Positions 48,598 to 60,395 are shown, numbered from the stretch's first letter. The stretch is DNA of 64,000 bases from Strongylocentrotus droebachiensis (GCA_035222895.1 JAVYIG010000869.1:1-64000), one strand, 5' to 3'. Notes: generated by a model from the sequence alone, not told the origin. Made by a program: numbers and translations.

Positions 48598-50600
48598 GAC
48601 GAGTAAGGGGGAGGGACCTAATTTATTACGGACATATTTATCCCTTTTTAAATCGAGAAATTATCTACTTTGTTGATATTCATATATATTAATATACCTG
48701 CAGTCATTCACCATCTTTCTAGGACAATTACCCTCTGGACAATCCCCCCGGCCAATTACCAGCGGGACAATTACCCCCGGAAAATTACCCCCCCCCCCCC
48801 CCAAAAAAAAAAAAAAACCTTTGATGCGCGCCGTTGCTATTATTTACACGTTAAAACAAAAACCGCTGGAATTTTTGCAGATTGTTTACAGCTTAATATC
48901 TGAACGAGCCTCACGAACATTTTGCGAACTTTAACTGCCGTGTCGCGTTCAACATTTACCATAACGAATTCATGAGTATCTTTTGTGAGATACAATCTTT
49001 AAATTATTTTGGAACCGGGCAGGCAGGGCAGTATTTTTCTGAAAACAAACAATATTATAACTCATCAATCAGGCTTGGAGACGGTACACGGAAACACGCT
49101 TTGGAATTAACTCGCTTATAAGCGCCAAATTGAATCCAAAAAATCGATTAACGGGAGAGTTGGTTCCCCTCGTCTGTCAGCAGCCTCTTTAGCGTAAAAC
49201 AAATTGTTGCATAAATTCCTGGATCTTGAGGGCCATTCGTACGGTATAGGAAATAGAATGAGGTTAGTGTAAGCTTTTAGAGCTGTAATTATTAAATTTG
49301 AACATTAGTTCATCCGTTCCTGAATCTAGTCATGTCAACTCAAAAATTTCATTTTTTTTTTCATTGGTTCTTTCAAGACTTGTAAAAGTTGGGAGTCTAG
49401 CTATCATTTCAATCCTACTTCGTGGTTATAGTTGAGAAAACGAATGATGAAAGTGCTTTAAATATACTGCTCAAACTGGTAAGACAAGATGAAATAGACT
49501 TTCCACCGACAATACGGCTCTTTTATACAATGTTCGAAGATGACACATAGGTTTCATAGGGAAGATGGGCAAGGGCCGGATGTGCATCCCCCCCCCCCCC
49601 CTCTCCCTAAGTCGGCCGGTCATCTATAAATTGAATATATTTATGTAATATACATCGAACCAAATAAGAAAGGATCTTCGCTTCGCCAAAGATAACAGAC
49701 AACCAAGAGTAACTAAAATGTATATGGAAGCAATTAAAAGCATTCTGTTTTCCTTTGTACATGAAGAAGATTTAAGCTAGGCTTGAAATGGCCCGCGGGG
49801 TATTCAGTCTCCTTAGACAAACGTGATTTGCTATTAATTATTTAGACCGAGCTGTGAACGTCGTAAAATATCTTATTGTTAAATTTGGCTGAGAAACGTT
49901 AAACAAAACTCCCTGAAAAGAAAATGATCATCGTTTAATCAGGCAAAATCAATGTTCACCTTTTATAGGGACGAATAAGAATAATAACAATTCTATTTGA
50001 ATTGCGATACGAATGACTCTGAAATCATAGATATCGTCAAGATATTGGCATATGTTATGTTTAATCTAGTTTTTTTATGTTATACCCTATCACCTTAAGA
50101 CTATATTATGCCGCAATGTTTTAACCTTAACCAATTGTTTTAACCTTTAATTTGTATAATTATGTTTCTTTATTTGATTGTTTATGTTTAATAAACGGCC
50201 TCTTTCAAGACCCGCCTACTATAGTAACGTTTATTTTTTATTTTTTATTTTTATATACTGAATCAATTTCTACATTCGAAGAGCCATAACAAAATCAGCA
50301 AGATAATCACGACCTTATATAACGTTATTTTCCGTCATCTGTTTTAAACTAACATTGTAACAACGGGTTCTCAAAATCTACAATCTTTGAATCATTTGAG
50401 ACACCCATTTTCCTTCCATAATTTCATATTTCTGCCATTCCGCATTTCTGACTTTGAAAAAATATATGGAAAGAAAATAATATGCTTGAAACCACATTTT
50501 CAATGAAATGCTAATAAAGTGTTCATAAAATGACATTTAAAAGCCTTATTGCTCAATACCAAAAGAGCAACAACGACAAAATCGGCTTTCAGCAACATGT
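47590..50600. other. intergenic region
   Basis: No gene recognised. Holds a GA microsatellite (48481-48600), C and A homopolymers at 48788-48820, and a poly-C run at 49589-49602. A 99-codon minus-strand frame at 48015-48314 has no recognised domain. Confidence 0.5.
48481..48600 (+). repeat. (GA)n microsatellite
   Basis: GAGAAAGGAAGAGAGAGACA leading into 40 bp of pure GA. Confidence 0.92.
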
Positions 50601-50606
50601 AACTCT

Positions 50607-50675
50607 AATCGGCGAGATTGGGGCTACGTCGGGTCATTTTCTATCGAGACAGCAACGGATATGCTGAACATTCTA
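50607..50675 (+). repeat. 69-bp direct repeat, left copy
   Basis: AATCGGCGAGATTGGGGCTA to GGATATGCTGAACATTCTA is identical to 51154-51222. The two copies bracket 478 bp that includes a SINE. Confidence 0.95.
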
Positions 50676-50681
50676 ACCGGA

Positions 50682-50945
50682 GTGTTGGCTCAGTCAGTAG
50701 AGCGTCCGCCTCACAACCGGGAGGTCGTGGGTTCGAACCCCGGCCGCGTCATACCAAAAGACGTTAAAAGATGGGAGTTGTTGCTACCTTGTTTGGCGTT
50801 CAACAATAAGGGATAGAGCAACGTCGATCTGGCGCTGCTCAGTGGCTGCCGGGCTCACGATCAATTGGGCAAAAAGAATTTCCGTTTCGGTTTAATAAAA
50901 TTTGGAGTGGACTATTAGGCTATTATTATTATTATTATTATTATT
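50682..50945 (+). mobile_element. tRNA-derived SINE with (ATT)n tail
   Basis: The head AGTGTTGGCTCAGTCAGTAG (box A TGGCTCAGTCAGTAG) and GGTTCGAACCCC (box B) is close to a real tRNA. The body follows, and the element ends in TATTATTATTATTATTATTA. An ATT-repeat tail is what L2/CR1-type LINEs leave, so its partner may resemble the LINE at 54.4 kb. Confidence 0.85.
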
Positions 50946-51153
50946 AAACGCAAGGGAGGGAATGAAGAAGAGAACAAAAAAACGTTTTCGTAGTTAATAT
51001 TTTGTCAATGGTGGTTTGTGGTAGATTTTATACCCATCATTCACCTGCAGTAACGTACATGGTGTTAGAGAAGGTCGCGTGGTTGTCTGATTGCGATGGG
51101 AATTTACAGAGCTCAGAGGAGGGCGGGGATATACGAGGGACGCACAGAGGCGC

Positions 51154-51222
51154 AATCGGCGAGATTGGGGCTACGTCGGGTCATTTTCTATCGAGACAGC
51201 AACGGATATGCTGAACATTCTA
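51154..51222 (+). repeat. 69-bp direct repeat, right copy
   Basis: Identical to 50607-50675 over 69 bp. Sequences outside the repeat differ. Confidence 0.95.
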
Positions 51223-51356
51223 TTAAAATTCAACTTCAAGAAGGCAATGATAAGGAGTAGTGATGAGTAGTGATGATTTGATTATCTCTGCTAACGTCAC
51301 TGTGAGGATTTTTTACGGAAATGTCTTCAATGAAACCTTCACCTTCATAAACGCTG

Positions 51357-51480
51357 ATGATGATGATGATGATTGTGATGATGTGGAAAATGATGATTAT
51401 GATAATGATGATTGCGATGATGATGATGATGATGATGATGATGAATACGGTGATGAAGACGATGATGAAGACGATGATGT
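51357..51480 (+). repeat. (GAT)n trinucleotide repeat
   Basis: GATGATGATGATGATTGTGA with variant AAT and GAC units; the poly-Asp frame over it is an artefact. Confidence 0.9.
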
Positions 51481-51615
51481 TGTAGACAAACTTGACATTC
51501 GTAAGCTAATTATTCATATCCTGACTTTGAAAGTTCTCAAGAATTCCTAAAAGAAAATGACGTACTCTTAAACCAGCCATCGAGGGGGGGTGGAGAGGGG
51601 TGCTGATCTTACGAA

Positions 51616-51644
51616 TCGGACGAGACGAGACGAGACGAGACACG
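51616..51644 (+). repeat. (GACGA)n short tandem repeat
   Basis: GGACGAGACGAGACGAGACG, about five units. Confidence 0.9.
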
Positions 51645-52041
51645 ACCAATGGAGGATACCTCCTCGATCCTTCCATCCTGTCTCCATTGTCCTCTTCTTT
51701 TTAACTCTTTCTTCTCATTCGTCCTTTATTTTTAATTTAATGGGGTAGGGGGCAGTGCCCTTCTTTCCCTTCGTGTCCACTTTACTGAGAAAGGGGTGAT
51801 GCGAGGTGGCAATGTGGCAAATCAGATATGACATGTTCATACAGCAACACCTTTCTATTGTTTTATTGTCGTTTATTCTCTTCAATTTTGTAAATGTGTT
51901 GGATTGGAAGGTCACTTCCTTTTCTCAGATAAGTTGAATTTTTTAGCCACGTGCATCTTTTATTCATTCGGCAACAATACACATTTGGACAATGGGATAT
52001 TCATGAGCTTGGTACCATACTCACAACAACCGCTCTCTAAA

Positions 52042-52710
52042 GGCCCGGTCCCACTGCACTTACGGATGCAAAGAGGATGTAAAACGTTAAAAAATCTTGC
52101 CATCCGTTGGAAAACGCTATGCATCCGATGTGTACTCATTGCATACGTGTTTCATACGCTCCATCCATCGAGCATCCGTCCACTGTGATTTCATCCGCGC
52201 AAAAAGTTTTGAGCTGCACAAAACTTTTAGAACGGATGAACTTCCTCCGTGTACGATGTAAATCCGCGACAAATACGAGCAACAAACGTTTTATGTCCGT
52301 TATCATCTGTTAAACGTCTGCTGTATCCTATCTGCATCCTCTGGGCATCCTCGCAACTCACATCCGCTGCAGCTGAAAACGGAAAGAGGGAGGAAAGATA
52401 AGGTACATGGAACGTCTATACATCGTTAGTAGCACGGAAATAGAAAGGATGTAAGCGAATGCATCTCGTATATAAAGTATTCAAAGCTGTCACCCACTTT
52501 CATCCGCTAGGCTTCCGATGAACATCCGTTTAACATCCCCGCTACATACTACCCACGTCCGTTATTTTCCGTTCTGTTTTCGCAAAATGTTCGCAAATTT
52601 TGTCCATTTCTGGAGCGGATGAAAACGGATGGAGCCACCCGCGAAATTTTGCTCGTCCGCTGTGTCCTTTATGCATACGTTTTGTGTCCGTCGGCCAGTG
52701 GGACCGGGCC
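52042..52710. mobile_element. 669-bp TIR element with ATCCG/CGGAT word interior
   Basis: GGCCCGGTCCCACTG at the left end and CAGTGGGACCGGGCC at the right are perfect inverted repeats. TAA lies just outside or at each end, compatible with a PIF/Harbinger TWA target. Inside, GCATCCG, CATACG, CATCCAT and AAACGG words recur about every 11 bp. No transposase is encoded. Confidence 0.8.
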
Positions 52711-52889
52711 ATTAAGTGCACTTTATATTGATTTCCCACGTGTCAAATTCGATAACCTACGAAGTTAATGATAAATCATAAGAGATTAATGTACGTGCTT
52801 GAGGCGGGGGCGGGGGGGGGGGGGTGTAAACTTGATGTCAATTTTTGCCTGCCCATTCTTCCCGATTCCAATGTTCTGGTAGTAATGCT

Positions 52890-53035
52890 ATTGTCACAAA
52901 GGTTCGTTCGAACGATAATTTCGTACGAATCTCCCTGTTTTTCCATTGTCTTCCTGAATTTTCATTGTCTGAAAATCGTTCGTACGGCGTTCGTAGCAGT
53001 TCGTAATGGTATTTGTGAGTGTGACCGAGGCTTTA
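52890..53035. mobile_element. short element rich in TTCGTACGAA words
   Basis: TTGTCACAAAGGTTCGTTCG on the left and GTTCGTAATGGTATTTGTGA plus GTGTGACCGAGGC on the right, with TTCGAACGATAATTTCGTAC and TCGTTCGTACGGCGTTCGTA inside. The ends are weakly inverted. It belongs with the other word-repeat elements in this window. Confidence 0.5.
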
Positions 53036-53039
53036 CCTT

Positions 53040-54413
53040 AATGTGAAAACAAATGTCAACGAACTTTTATGGATGGTAATCGGTAACATTAATATTGTAT
53101 TGATATTAAAAGGGTGCTTTGCTCAGCACTCTAGAACTGACACGTTAACACCTCAACGACTGGATATGCATATTATAAAAGGTCGCTTTGGCACCATGAA
53201 TGTGGTTTTTCTCAATATTTTTTTTCTTTTCTTTCAAATTCAAGTTTTTAAAATCAAATTCAAAGAACAATCACATTGTACAAGACATGAACAAGATATC
53301 AAAGGCATTCTCCTTCTTCGTTTTTTGTTTTTGATGTTTTGTGATTTTTTTTGCTTTTGAAAATAATTTGTATAATAGGCCTGTAATGGCTAAATGAACC
53401 AATAATGGAAATGAATCTCAGAATATTTAATTAAGACGGTCGCAACTGCTTTCAAAACAAAAATCAACTTTAGTCAATTTCAATAGAGTTGTGCGTCATC
53501 TATGGAAATACGCGTCGAACATGACCATGAGGTATTACGTAATCCGCAACATGATTTGTATGGGACATACCAAGGGTATTGAAATTAACCTTAAAGGTTG
53601 ATTTCTCGAAAATAATTGCAATTCTGTTAATTTTAGTCAAATCTTAACGACGAAAAACGTGTTTAAACCACTGGCCTCGTGTTTTCTCTCGTGTCCAATT
53701 AAAACATAATTTCCATTCACTAATTTTTTCCAGATTTGTAATAATTGTAATTAAAAAGTAATAATAGCTTTCATTTCCATGCCTCTTTTGAGTCCTCTTC
53801 ATCTGATTATATTTTTATTTACAAAGAATAAGCTTGTCTGATGCGATTTGAATGTAATTCCCTCCTCCATATTAACCTCTTTTCGGTTTCTAATCTTTCA
53901 ATCTCCCTTTTTCCTTCCCTCCGACAGTCCTCCAGCGAGTAACATCACGTTACCATAGCGTTTAGTGATTAACAAATGCTGAACCTAGCGGCTATAAAAG
54001 AGTACGAATCACGGGACGATCGATTGTCGTGGTTTCTTACGTCTGATTATACATGTAGCTAGCTCGGACCATGACGGATTTAATGGAGAGGGAAGAGGGC
54101 GAGGACGGTCGGGAATGATAAGAAGGAAATAAAAGATAAGGATTAACCATAAGCGATTATTACTGTTTCAAATGATATAGGGCTTTTTTTAATTGAAGAT
54201 GGTGTTGCTGGGGACTGAAGCAGGGGGAAGGGTGCTTATCGAACATCGGGGTACGAGGTGGACAGGGGGAGAATGTGAAATTGCAGACATTTGGGCCAAC
54301 TATCACCATTTTTTATTACATGGACAACGGATTTTTTTTTTAAAATCATCTAAAGATACGAATTTGTCTCTCAGACCTTAAAGATAAACTTGAGTTCCGG
54401 GTAAAAAAAGAAA
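53040..54413. other. intergenic sequence upstream of the LINE
   Basis: No gene recognised. TATAAAAGAG at about 53993 might be a promoter. The 5' end of the LINE and any first ORF of it cannot be located here. Confidence 0.45.
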
Positions 54414-57341
54414 ATGAATTCTCGCGGACGTGGGCGGCGTACGATACCAAGGCCGGATTTCCCTCCACCAATGTCGGTATCATCCAATAGCCTCAAACTT
54501 GGCCTTTGGAATGCACGTTCCATGACCAATAAAACACACGCAATTACTGATTTGATTGTTGAACATGATCTAGATGTTCTAGTCATCACCGAGTCGTGGC
54601 TCTCTGGAGACAGTAAGAGGGATGGTCTCATATTAGCTGATCTAAGATCTGGTTTGCCTAATTATGATTTCACCCATCGACCCCGGTTATCTTCCAAGGG
54701 CGGTGGGATTTTGCTTCTCTATAGATCCACGGCTCGCTGTACCTTGAACAACAACAATGATTTTGCATCTTTTGAATTACTGGATGTCACACTCAATCTG
54801 ACACCTTCATCTGCTGTAAGGTTGTACTGTATTTATCGACCACCCCCGTCTGCCAATAATAATCTCTCCAACGGCACATTCTTGGATGAATTTCCAACTC
54901 TCCTTGAAGGTGCTGTTGTAGATGATCATTTTCCTCTATTATTGGGTGATTTCAACATACATGTTGATGATCCCAATGATAATTTTGCAAAATCTGTTAT
55001 GACATGTGTTGATTCGTTAGGGTTCAAGCAACATGTTCGTGAACCAACCCATCGCGCAGGTCACACTCTAGATTTGATTTTCACAAGGAATTCGGATGAT
55101 GTCTGCAACGTGAACTCGCTATCTTCCATGCCTTCCGACCATTGTGCACTTGTCACCACTGTCAATATCGCAAGGCCGAAGAATCCCAAGAAAGAGGTTT
55201 CCTTCAGGAAATATCGCAGCATTGACAAGGACTCTCTACGCAACTCTATTGACACAATGTTCCATTCACTTCCTGATCTATCTTGTCCATCTGCTTCCGC
55301 GGAGCATTACAACTCATCTTTGCGGACGTTGATTGATGAGCACGCTCCAATCCAGGTCAAGACTGTATCAATCAGACCTGATGCGCCATGGTTTACCGAT
55401 GATATCCAGGAAGCCAAGAGGCGAAGGCGTCGTGCGGAACGTCGTTCGATCAAGTCTGGACTTTTTGTTGATAGAGAGCTGTACCGCCGTGAATGCGAGT
55501 CATATTATGAGTGCATCTTCAATGCGAAGTCAGCGTATCTCAAAGATCTCATCAAGAATGCTGACACTAAAGAACTGTTTCGTCTTGTGAAGACACTTTC
55601 AACGCCCACTCAATCTTCACCTCTTCCAGATCATTCTTCTGATAGTGAACTCGCCAACAGATTTGCTACATTCTTCAGGGAAAAAGTCGCCAAAGTTGTA
55701 TCCTCTTTCCCTAATGTAGTACCAGCACCAGCTTCAAGATCTTTTGCTCCAGGCCCTCGTCATGAACTCTCTGATTTCTGCCTTGTATCCCTCTCACAAG
55801 TCAGGAAGCTCATCACTTCACTTCCTTCTAAACACTGTAAGCTAGACCCGATTCCTACCTGGCTTCTAAAGGAAGTCCTCGATGAACTCCTTCCTCACAT
55901 AACCAAACTGTTCAATCTCTCGTTATCATCCGGAATAGTTCCAGAGTCTTTTAAGACTTCTCTGCTTCTTCCCCTCCTAAAGAAGCCGAGTCTCGACACG
56001 AATGGACTTAAGAACTACAGGCCCATCGCAAACCTGCCATTCCTTGGGAAGGTTTTGGAACGTATTGTGTCACTACAGCTGAAAGCCCACATTGACAATC
56101 TCGGTTTGTTTCCAATCCACCAATCTGCCTATCGGAATCATCATTCTACTGAGACTGCAACTGTCAAGGTCCTAAATGACCTACTTCTAGCTGTAGATAA
56201 GGGTAATGAAGCTGTCCTCATCTTGCTTGATTACACTGCCGCATTTGACACTATCAACCACGACCTGTTACTCCATCGCTTAGAGAACGACTTCTCCATC
56301 ACCGGCACCGTACTTCAATGGATTCGCTCCTATCTCATGCACCGAACTCAGAAGGTGATCATCAATGACACCAACTCGGAATCATTTCCCCTCATCTGCG
56401 GCGTTCCTCAGGGTTCCGTGGTCGGCCCCCTCCTGTTTATTCTTTACACCAGCCCTCTCTCAAATGTTATTAACCTTCATCAGAATATTCAACACACTAT
56501 GTATGCAGACGACACCCAGATTTATGTAACTCTTCACCCAAACAGCAGGACAGTAGCCGCGAACAAACTCACCAGTTGCCTCAATGAAATCAAAACCTGG
56601 TCTTTTCAAAACTGTCTCTGCCTTAATGATTCAAAATCTGAAATGATTCATATTACTTCTAAATTTCGGAACTCAGACCCCTTTCCTGATCTTGTTATGA
56701 GTGATGGCTCTCTCAGTTGTTGTGCTTCTGTGCGTGACCTTGGTTTAAATATTGACAGCAATCTTACTTTCAAACAACACATTAGTAATATTTGTAAGTC
56801 TGCTTCCTTTGGTATATATAAGATCAGTAGAATCAGGAGGCTACTTGACCGACCCACAACTTCAAAATTAGTCCATGCTTTTGTCTCGACCCATATCGAT
56901 TACTGTAATTCTTCTCTTTCTGGCCTCCCTCAGTCACATTTAGTCCCACTTCAAAGGGTACAGAATAGCGCTGCTCGGCTTGTGACTCTCTCGCGTAAAT
57001 CAGAGCACATAACTCCAATATTGAACTCACTACATTGGCTTAAAATTCACCACCGCATATCCTTCAAAATTCTTCTCCTGTGCTACAAAGCTATCAATGG
57101 CTTAGCCCCCTCTTACCTTTCCGATCTCATATCCTTACGTTCCCGTACGTCGTCACGAACACTTCGTTCATCTTCCACATTACTGTTAACACCTGGACCC
57201 CGCACTAACACCCGGTATGGTGACCGCGCCTTTTCAGTTATTGCCCCCGCTCTCTGGAACAAACTGCCCGCCTTTATTCACTGCGCCCCCTCTGTATCTC
57301 AATTCAAATCTCTACTCAAAACCTATCTTTTCAAATTGTAA
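54414..57341 (+). CDS. L2/CR1-type non-LTR retrotransposon ORF2: endonuclease and reverse transcriptase (975 aa)
   Basis: One uninterrupted frame from ATG to TAA. The apurinic-type endonuclease occupies about residues 27-250 with WNARS (32-36), ITESW (Glu60), GDFN (178-181) and SDH (241-243). Reverse transcriptase spans about 480-780: NYRPIANLPFLGKVLE (534 on), LDYTAAFDT (Asp606), CGVPQGSVVGPLLF and YADDTQIY (697-704). The end has the C-terminal region usual in L2-like elements (HRISFKILLLCYKAINGLAP, GDRAFSV-APALWNKLP, FKSLLKTYLFKL). All catalytic motifs are present, so the enzyme may be functional. An L2 assignment is inferred from the C-terminus and the ATT-repeat tail. Confidence 0.93.
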   Translation: MNSRGRGRRTIPRPDFPPPMSVSSNSLKLGLWNARSMTNKTHAITDLIVEHDLDVLVITESWLSGDSKRDGLILADLRSGLPNYDFTHRPRLSSKGGGILLLYRSTARCTLNNNNDFASFELLDVTLNLTPSSAVRLYCIYRPPPSANNNLSNGTFLDEFPTLLEGAVVDDHFPLLLGDFNIHVDDPNDNFAKSVMTCVDSLGFKQHVREPTHRAGHTLDLIFTRNSDDVCNVNSLSSMPSDHCALVTTVNIARPKNPKKEVSFRKYRSIDKDSLRNSIDTMFHSLPDLSCPSASAEHYNSSLRTLIDEHAPIQVKTVSIRPDAPWFTDDIQEAKRRRRRAERRSIKSGLFVDRELYRRECESYYECIFNAKSAYLKDLIKNADTKELFRLVKTLSTPTQSSPLPDHSSDSELANRFATFFREKVAKVVSSFPNVVPAPASRSFAPGPRHELSDFCLVSLSQVRKLITSLPSKHCKLDPIPTWLLKEVLDELLPHITKLFNLSLSSGIVPESFKTSLLLPLLKKPSLDTNGLKNYRPIANLPFLGKVLERIVSLQLKAHIDNLGLFPIHQSAYRNHHSTETATVKVLNDLLLAVDKGNEAVLILLDYTAAFDTINHDLLLHRLENDFSITGTVLQWIRSYLMHRTQKVIINDTNSESFPLICGVPQGSVVGPLLFILYTSPLSNVINLHQNIQHTMYADDTQIYVTLHPNSRTVAANKLTSCLNEIKTWSFQNCLCLNDSKSEMIHITSKFRNSDPFPDLVMSDGSLSCCASVRDLGLNIDSNLTFKQHISNICKSASFGIYKISRIRRLLDRPTTSKLVHAFVSTHIDYCNSSLSGLPQSHLVPLQRVQNSAARLVTLSRKSEHITPILNSLHWLKIHHRISFKILLLCYKAINGLAPSYLSDLISLRSRTSSRTLRSSSTLLLTPGPRTNTRYGDRAFSVIAPALWNKLPAFIHCAPSVSQFKSLLKTYLFKL

Positions 57342-57563
57342 ATTGCAGTTGTGCGTCGGTCAATGGAGGTGCCCACCATAATTGTCTTTATTTAGTTGAT
57401 TGCCACGGTTTTTCTTACCTTATCTATGTTACTTTTGTATTTTTGCTTTTTCTTCTAATTTAATTCTACGGGTTATAGTCTTCTCTTAATCAGAACACTG
57501 TGCGCTTAGAAACATCAGTATTAAGCGCCTAATAAATGTTATGTATTATTATTATTATTATTA
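57342..57563 (+). mobile_element. LINE 3' untranslated region and (ATT)n tail
   Basis: The sequence TTAAGCGCCTAATAAATGTT is followed by ATGTATTATTATTATTATTA, the type of terminal microsatellite left by L2/CR1-like elements. Target duplications could not be identified. Confidence 0.8.
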
Positions 57564-57918
57564 ATCAAACGAAACTTACACTGAATGTTCAAGATTACAA
57601 ATAAATGTCATGTGCCAAACAATTTTGGAAGAAAATGTATACTGGCTGAGTAATGAGCATATAAAGATAAGGAAATCTAGGTATAGTAGCCCCGACACCA
57701 CTTTGTGTAGTCCCATACACATCTGTATGTGTACAGTGCTTGTTACTTTACCAAGACTTGGTCAAATTTATTATGATTTTGATGACTCCAGAACCTTGCA
57801 GTACACACCAATACTTACATGCTACATGATCAACTTTTTTTGATCCATTCCACACCTTTTCTTTCACAATGCAATCGTATTAACAGAACTCACCTTTATC
57901 TTTAAACAGGATGGAACG

Positions 57919-58051
57919 GAGATAATAGGGACTTTTAGATTTGCGTAGACTGATACGTGTGACGTCCATCACGGCAGTGCATTAACAGGACGTCGATCGT
58001 AGCATGGACCTATTGTCTTCGTGCGAATCTAAAAGTCCCTAATATTATCTC
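57919..58051. mobile_element. 133-bp MITE (AGGGACTTTTAGATT inverted repeat)
   Basis: GAGATAATAGGGACTTTTAG continues into ATTTGCG, and its inverse CGAATCTAAAAGTCCCTAAT plus ATTATCTC closes the element. TAAT-type sequence borders both ends. The centre (GTGACGTCCATCACGGC, GACGTCGATCG) has further short palindromes. Confidence 0.75.
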
Positions 58052-58517
58052 GAGAGAACAAGATAATATCTTCGAGGCTTCGAGATGATTTTATTCCTAT
58101 TCCCCACCCTCGGGTCGACGCATTTGTTTAAATCACGTTCCACTGACACCATTAATGCAGTCTCTCTGTATGCTTTCATATTATCTTAATTCATATCGAA
58201 CTTCCCAGCAACCTATATCCTACCCTTGCATGCTATTTGCAGCAGAGAAACTAAAGCAAACAATAAAACAAAATCTGCGTCCTGTTCCCTCTGGGCGGGA
58301 TATGAAAGATCAACATGTTTACATAGTTACAATGTCAGCGAAAAACATTCATACATGATTTGTAAGAAAAGTCACCCATGGCGTTGGCTTGAATCAATCT
58401 CAATTAGACCTCCTGCGGTAGTTTGGGAAGGGGGTAGAAGATTAATGTCATCCTGGGCAATGGGTACAACATCCAAGACGGTTAACTCTCTCGATGTCAT
58501 AGGCATATAATTTTCAT

Positions 58518-58828
58518 CAGGTGCGGATCCAGGATTTCTTAGGGGTGGGGGCCCAATTTTTTCTTTATGCTCCCGAAAATTTGAAAATCGCGCCGGTCTA
58601 AAATGCGCTCAGTGGGGGTGGGGGGGGGGGGGGGGAGGGGGGAGGTGGGGGTAGTGAGCACTTTTTTGTTTGGCCCTCGAAAAATTGAAAATGTGCACCC
58701 CCCCCCCCCCTCTTGAGCGCCGAGGGGGGGGGGGCATATCCCCCAAAAGGTAAAGTTAACGTGTTTTTACACTTTTTATTTTTCTAGGGAGGGAGGGAGG
58801 CGCCCCGGCCCCTCTTGATCCGCCACTG
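58518..58828. mobile_element. 311-bp TIR element (CAGGTGCGGATCC / GATCCGCCACTG), G-rich
   Basis: The same terminal pattern as 12994-13432. The interior is dominated by G runs, one C run at 58698-58710 and CCCTCGAAAAATTGAAAATG, which echoes CTCCCGAAAATTTGAAAATC upstream, an internal duplication of about 115 bp. Confidence 0.7.
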
Positions 58829-59182
58829 ATACACATTAAGTTGAATTAACCTCTATTGCGGAAATGTGGGGATGGCATACATTCAGTAGGCCTACACAGG
58901 TCCAATATTGCGCCCCCTCCCCCTTGACACGATTACCCTTTTTTCTTTTTCTTATTTCTTGCATTCGGTACTAACAAAATCTGATGTCTGTGATGGGGCT
59001 TTTTGCTGTTGCTTGTCACAAAGTAAAGAACCTTCGGAATATTGTGCCCCCGTCTTTTACAAAATCCTGGATCCACCCCTGTATAAGCTGGATAACGTTT
59101 GGATTACAAGATGATTCAAATAGATCCATCATAAAGACAGACTGAATAGATAGTACTTATACTCATCTTTTGAGATACATGT

Positions 59183-59401
59183 ATAGTGGCGTAGTCACGG
59201 GAGTAGAAAAGGGGCGACTGTTATCTAGAATCGATTTAGACCAAGATGCCAGAGGAGAAAAAAAGAGAAGAACATATGCACGAGGAGAAAGAAAGAAAAC
59301 AAGAAATAGTCCTTCATGACTGTTTCCTGTGTCTTCTCTTTTCGCCTATTTCGTTAGAGAAATGCCCCCCACATGACCATGGTCCTGCGCTACGCCATAG
59401 C
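59183..59401. mobile_element. hAT-like MITE (TAGTGGCGTAG / CTACGCCATAG)
   Basis: ATAGTGGCGTAGTCACGG on the left and GCGCTACGCCATAG on the right resemble the CAGTGGCGTAGC termini common in hAT non-autonomous elements. Internal sequence is A/G rich. The 8-bp duplication is not clear. Confidence 0.6.
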
Positions 59402-60395
59402 TTAATATGACGATTATGTGATACGCCTCAGGCAATTCTATCTGCATAAAACCCCTCGATCACCTGAAGAAAAAATAAATCTGAGATATTGCTTTGCCTA
59501 AATTTCAATTTTGTCTATTTTACACTATATAGGAGCAGTGTTGATTATCAATCGTCTCCCAGCAAGCCTTAGATAGAATAACATAGTGATAAATTATTAT
59601 TTGAAACGCTTCTTGAAAAACTGTCACGATTAGTGACCGTCCCGAGGGAAATGAAGCATATAGAAGATCACCTGTTTGAAACAAGTTTACAATCGATGAA
59701 ACCGAGGCCCCAATTATTTCGTGGGATGTGGATTCTCTTCAGGCGTTAACCTATAAGTCTGCTTTTATCAATATACATACTGAGCATATTATTCCCCGTG
59801 TTCGATACGTCTCTGATAACGTTTGTCTCATAACTATACTAAAGGCTTGTTCAGATATGACACGGTCAACCGCCACGCAAACAAACAAAAATGCCGCGAA
59901 TGTTTTTGTTAACGTGTAAAATAAATGGCAATTGCGCTCAACTAAGGACTTGTGCATTTTCCTGAGCTCTGTGAATATATGTATCAGATAGAGAAATGAG
60001 AAGTGTATTACACTTTACGTCATCATTAAAGAAAAAAAATTGTAAACGCCGACATTTTTCCGTGTCATGTTTGAACTACCCTCAGCTGTTCCAGAAACTG
60101 TAAGTTACGATGGACCGTGAAAACACGTCAGAAAAGTGTCACATCGATATTTACCATGATTGGGAATTGAAGAAGCGAGAAGTGTTCACTCGTCCACCGT
60201 ACATGGAGAGGATTCTACGAAAATGTGTCACTGGAAGGGTAAACTCTTTATGACGGAATAATGATGTAAAATTGTGAGCAGCCCAAAACACTCATGATTC
60301 TTCTACTATGAAAGGTAACGACAATTTTTTTTCTTCAAATATTGAATAAAATGACAGTAGGTTGGCATGATGTGTTCTTTTATTTTCCCCCAATA
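59402..60395. other. intergenic sequence
   Basis: No gene or repeat recognised in about 1 kb. Confidence 0.4.

Noticed and set aside
50682..50755. Possible functional tRNA gene
   Set aside because: Boxes A and B are good, but acceptor and anticodon stems do not close, and a SINE body with ATT tail follows.
51260..51550. Poly-aspartate open frame
   Set aside because: Translation of a GAT repeat with no conserved flank.
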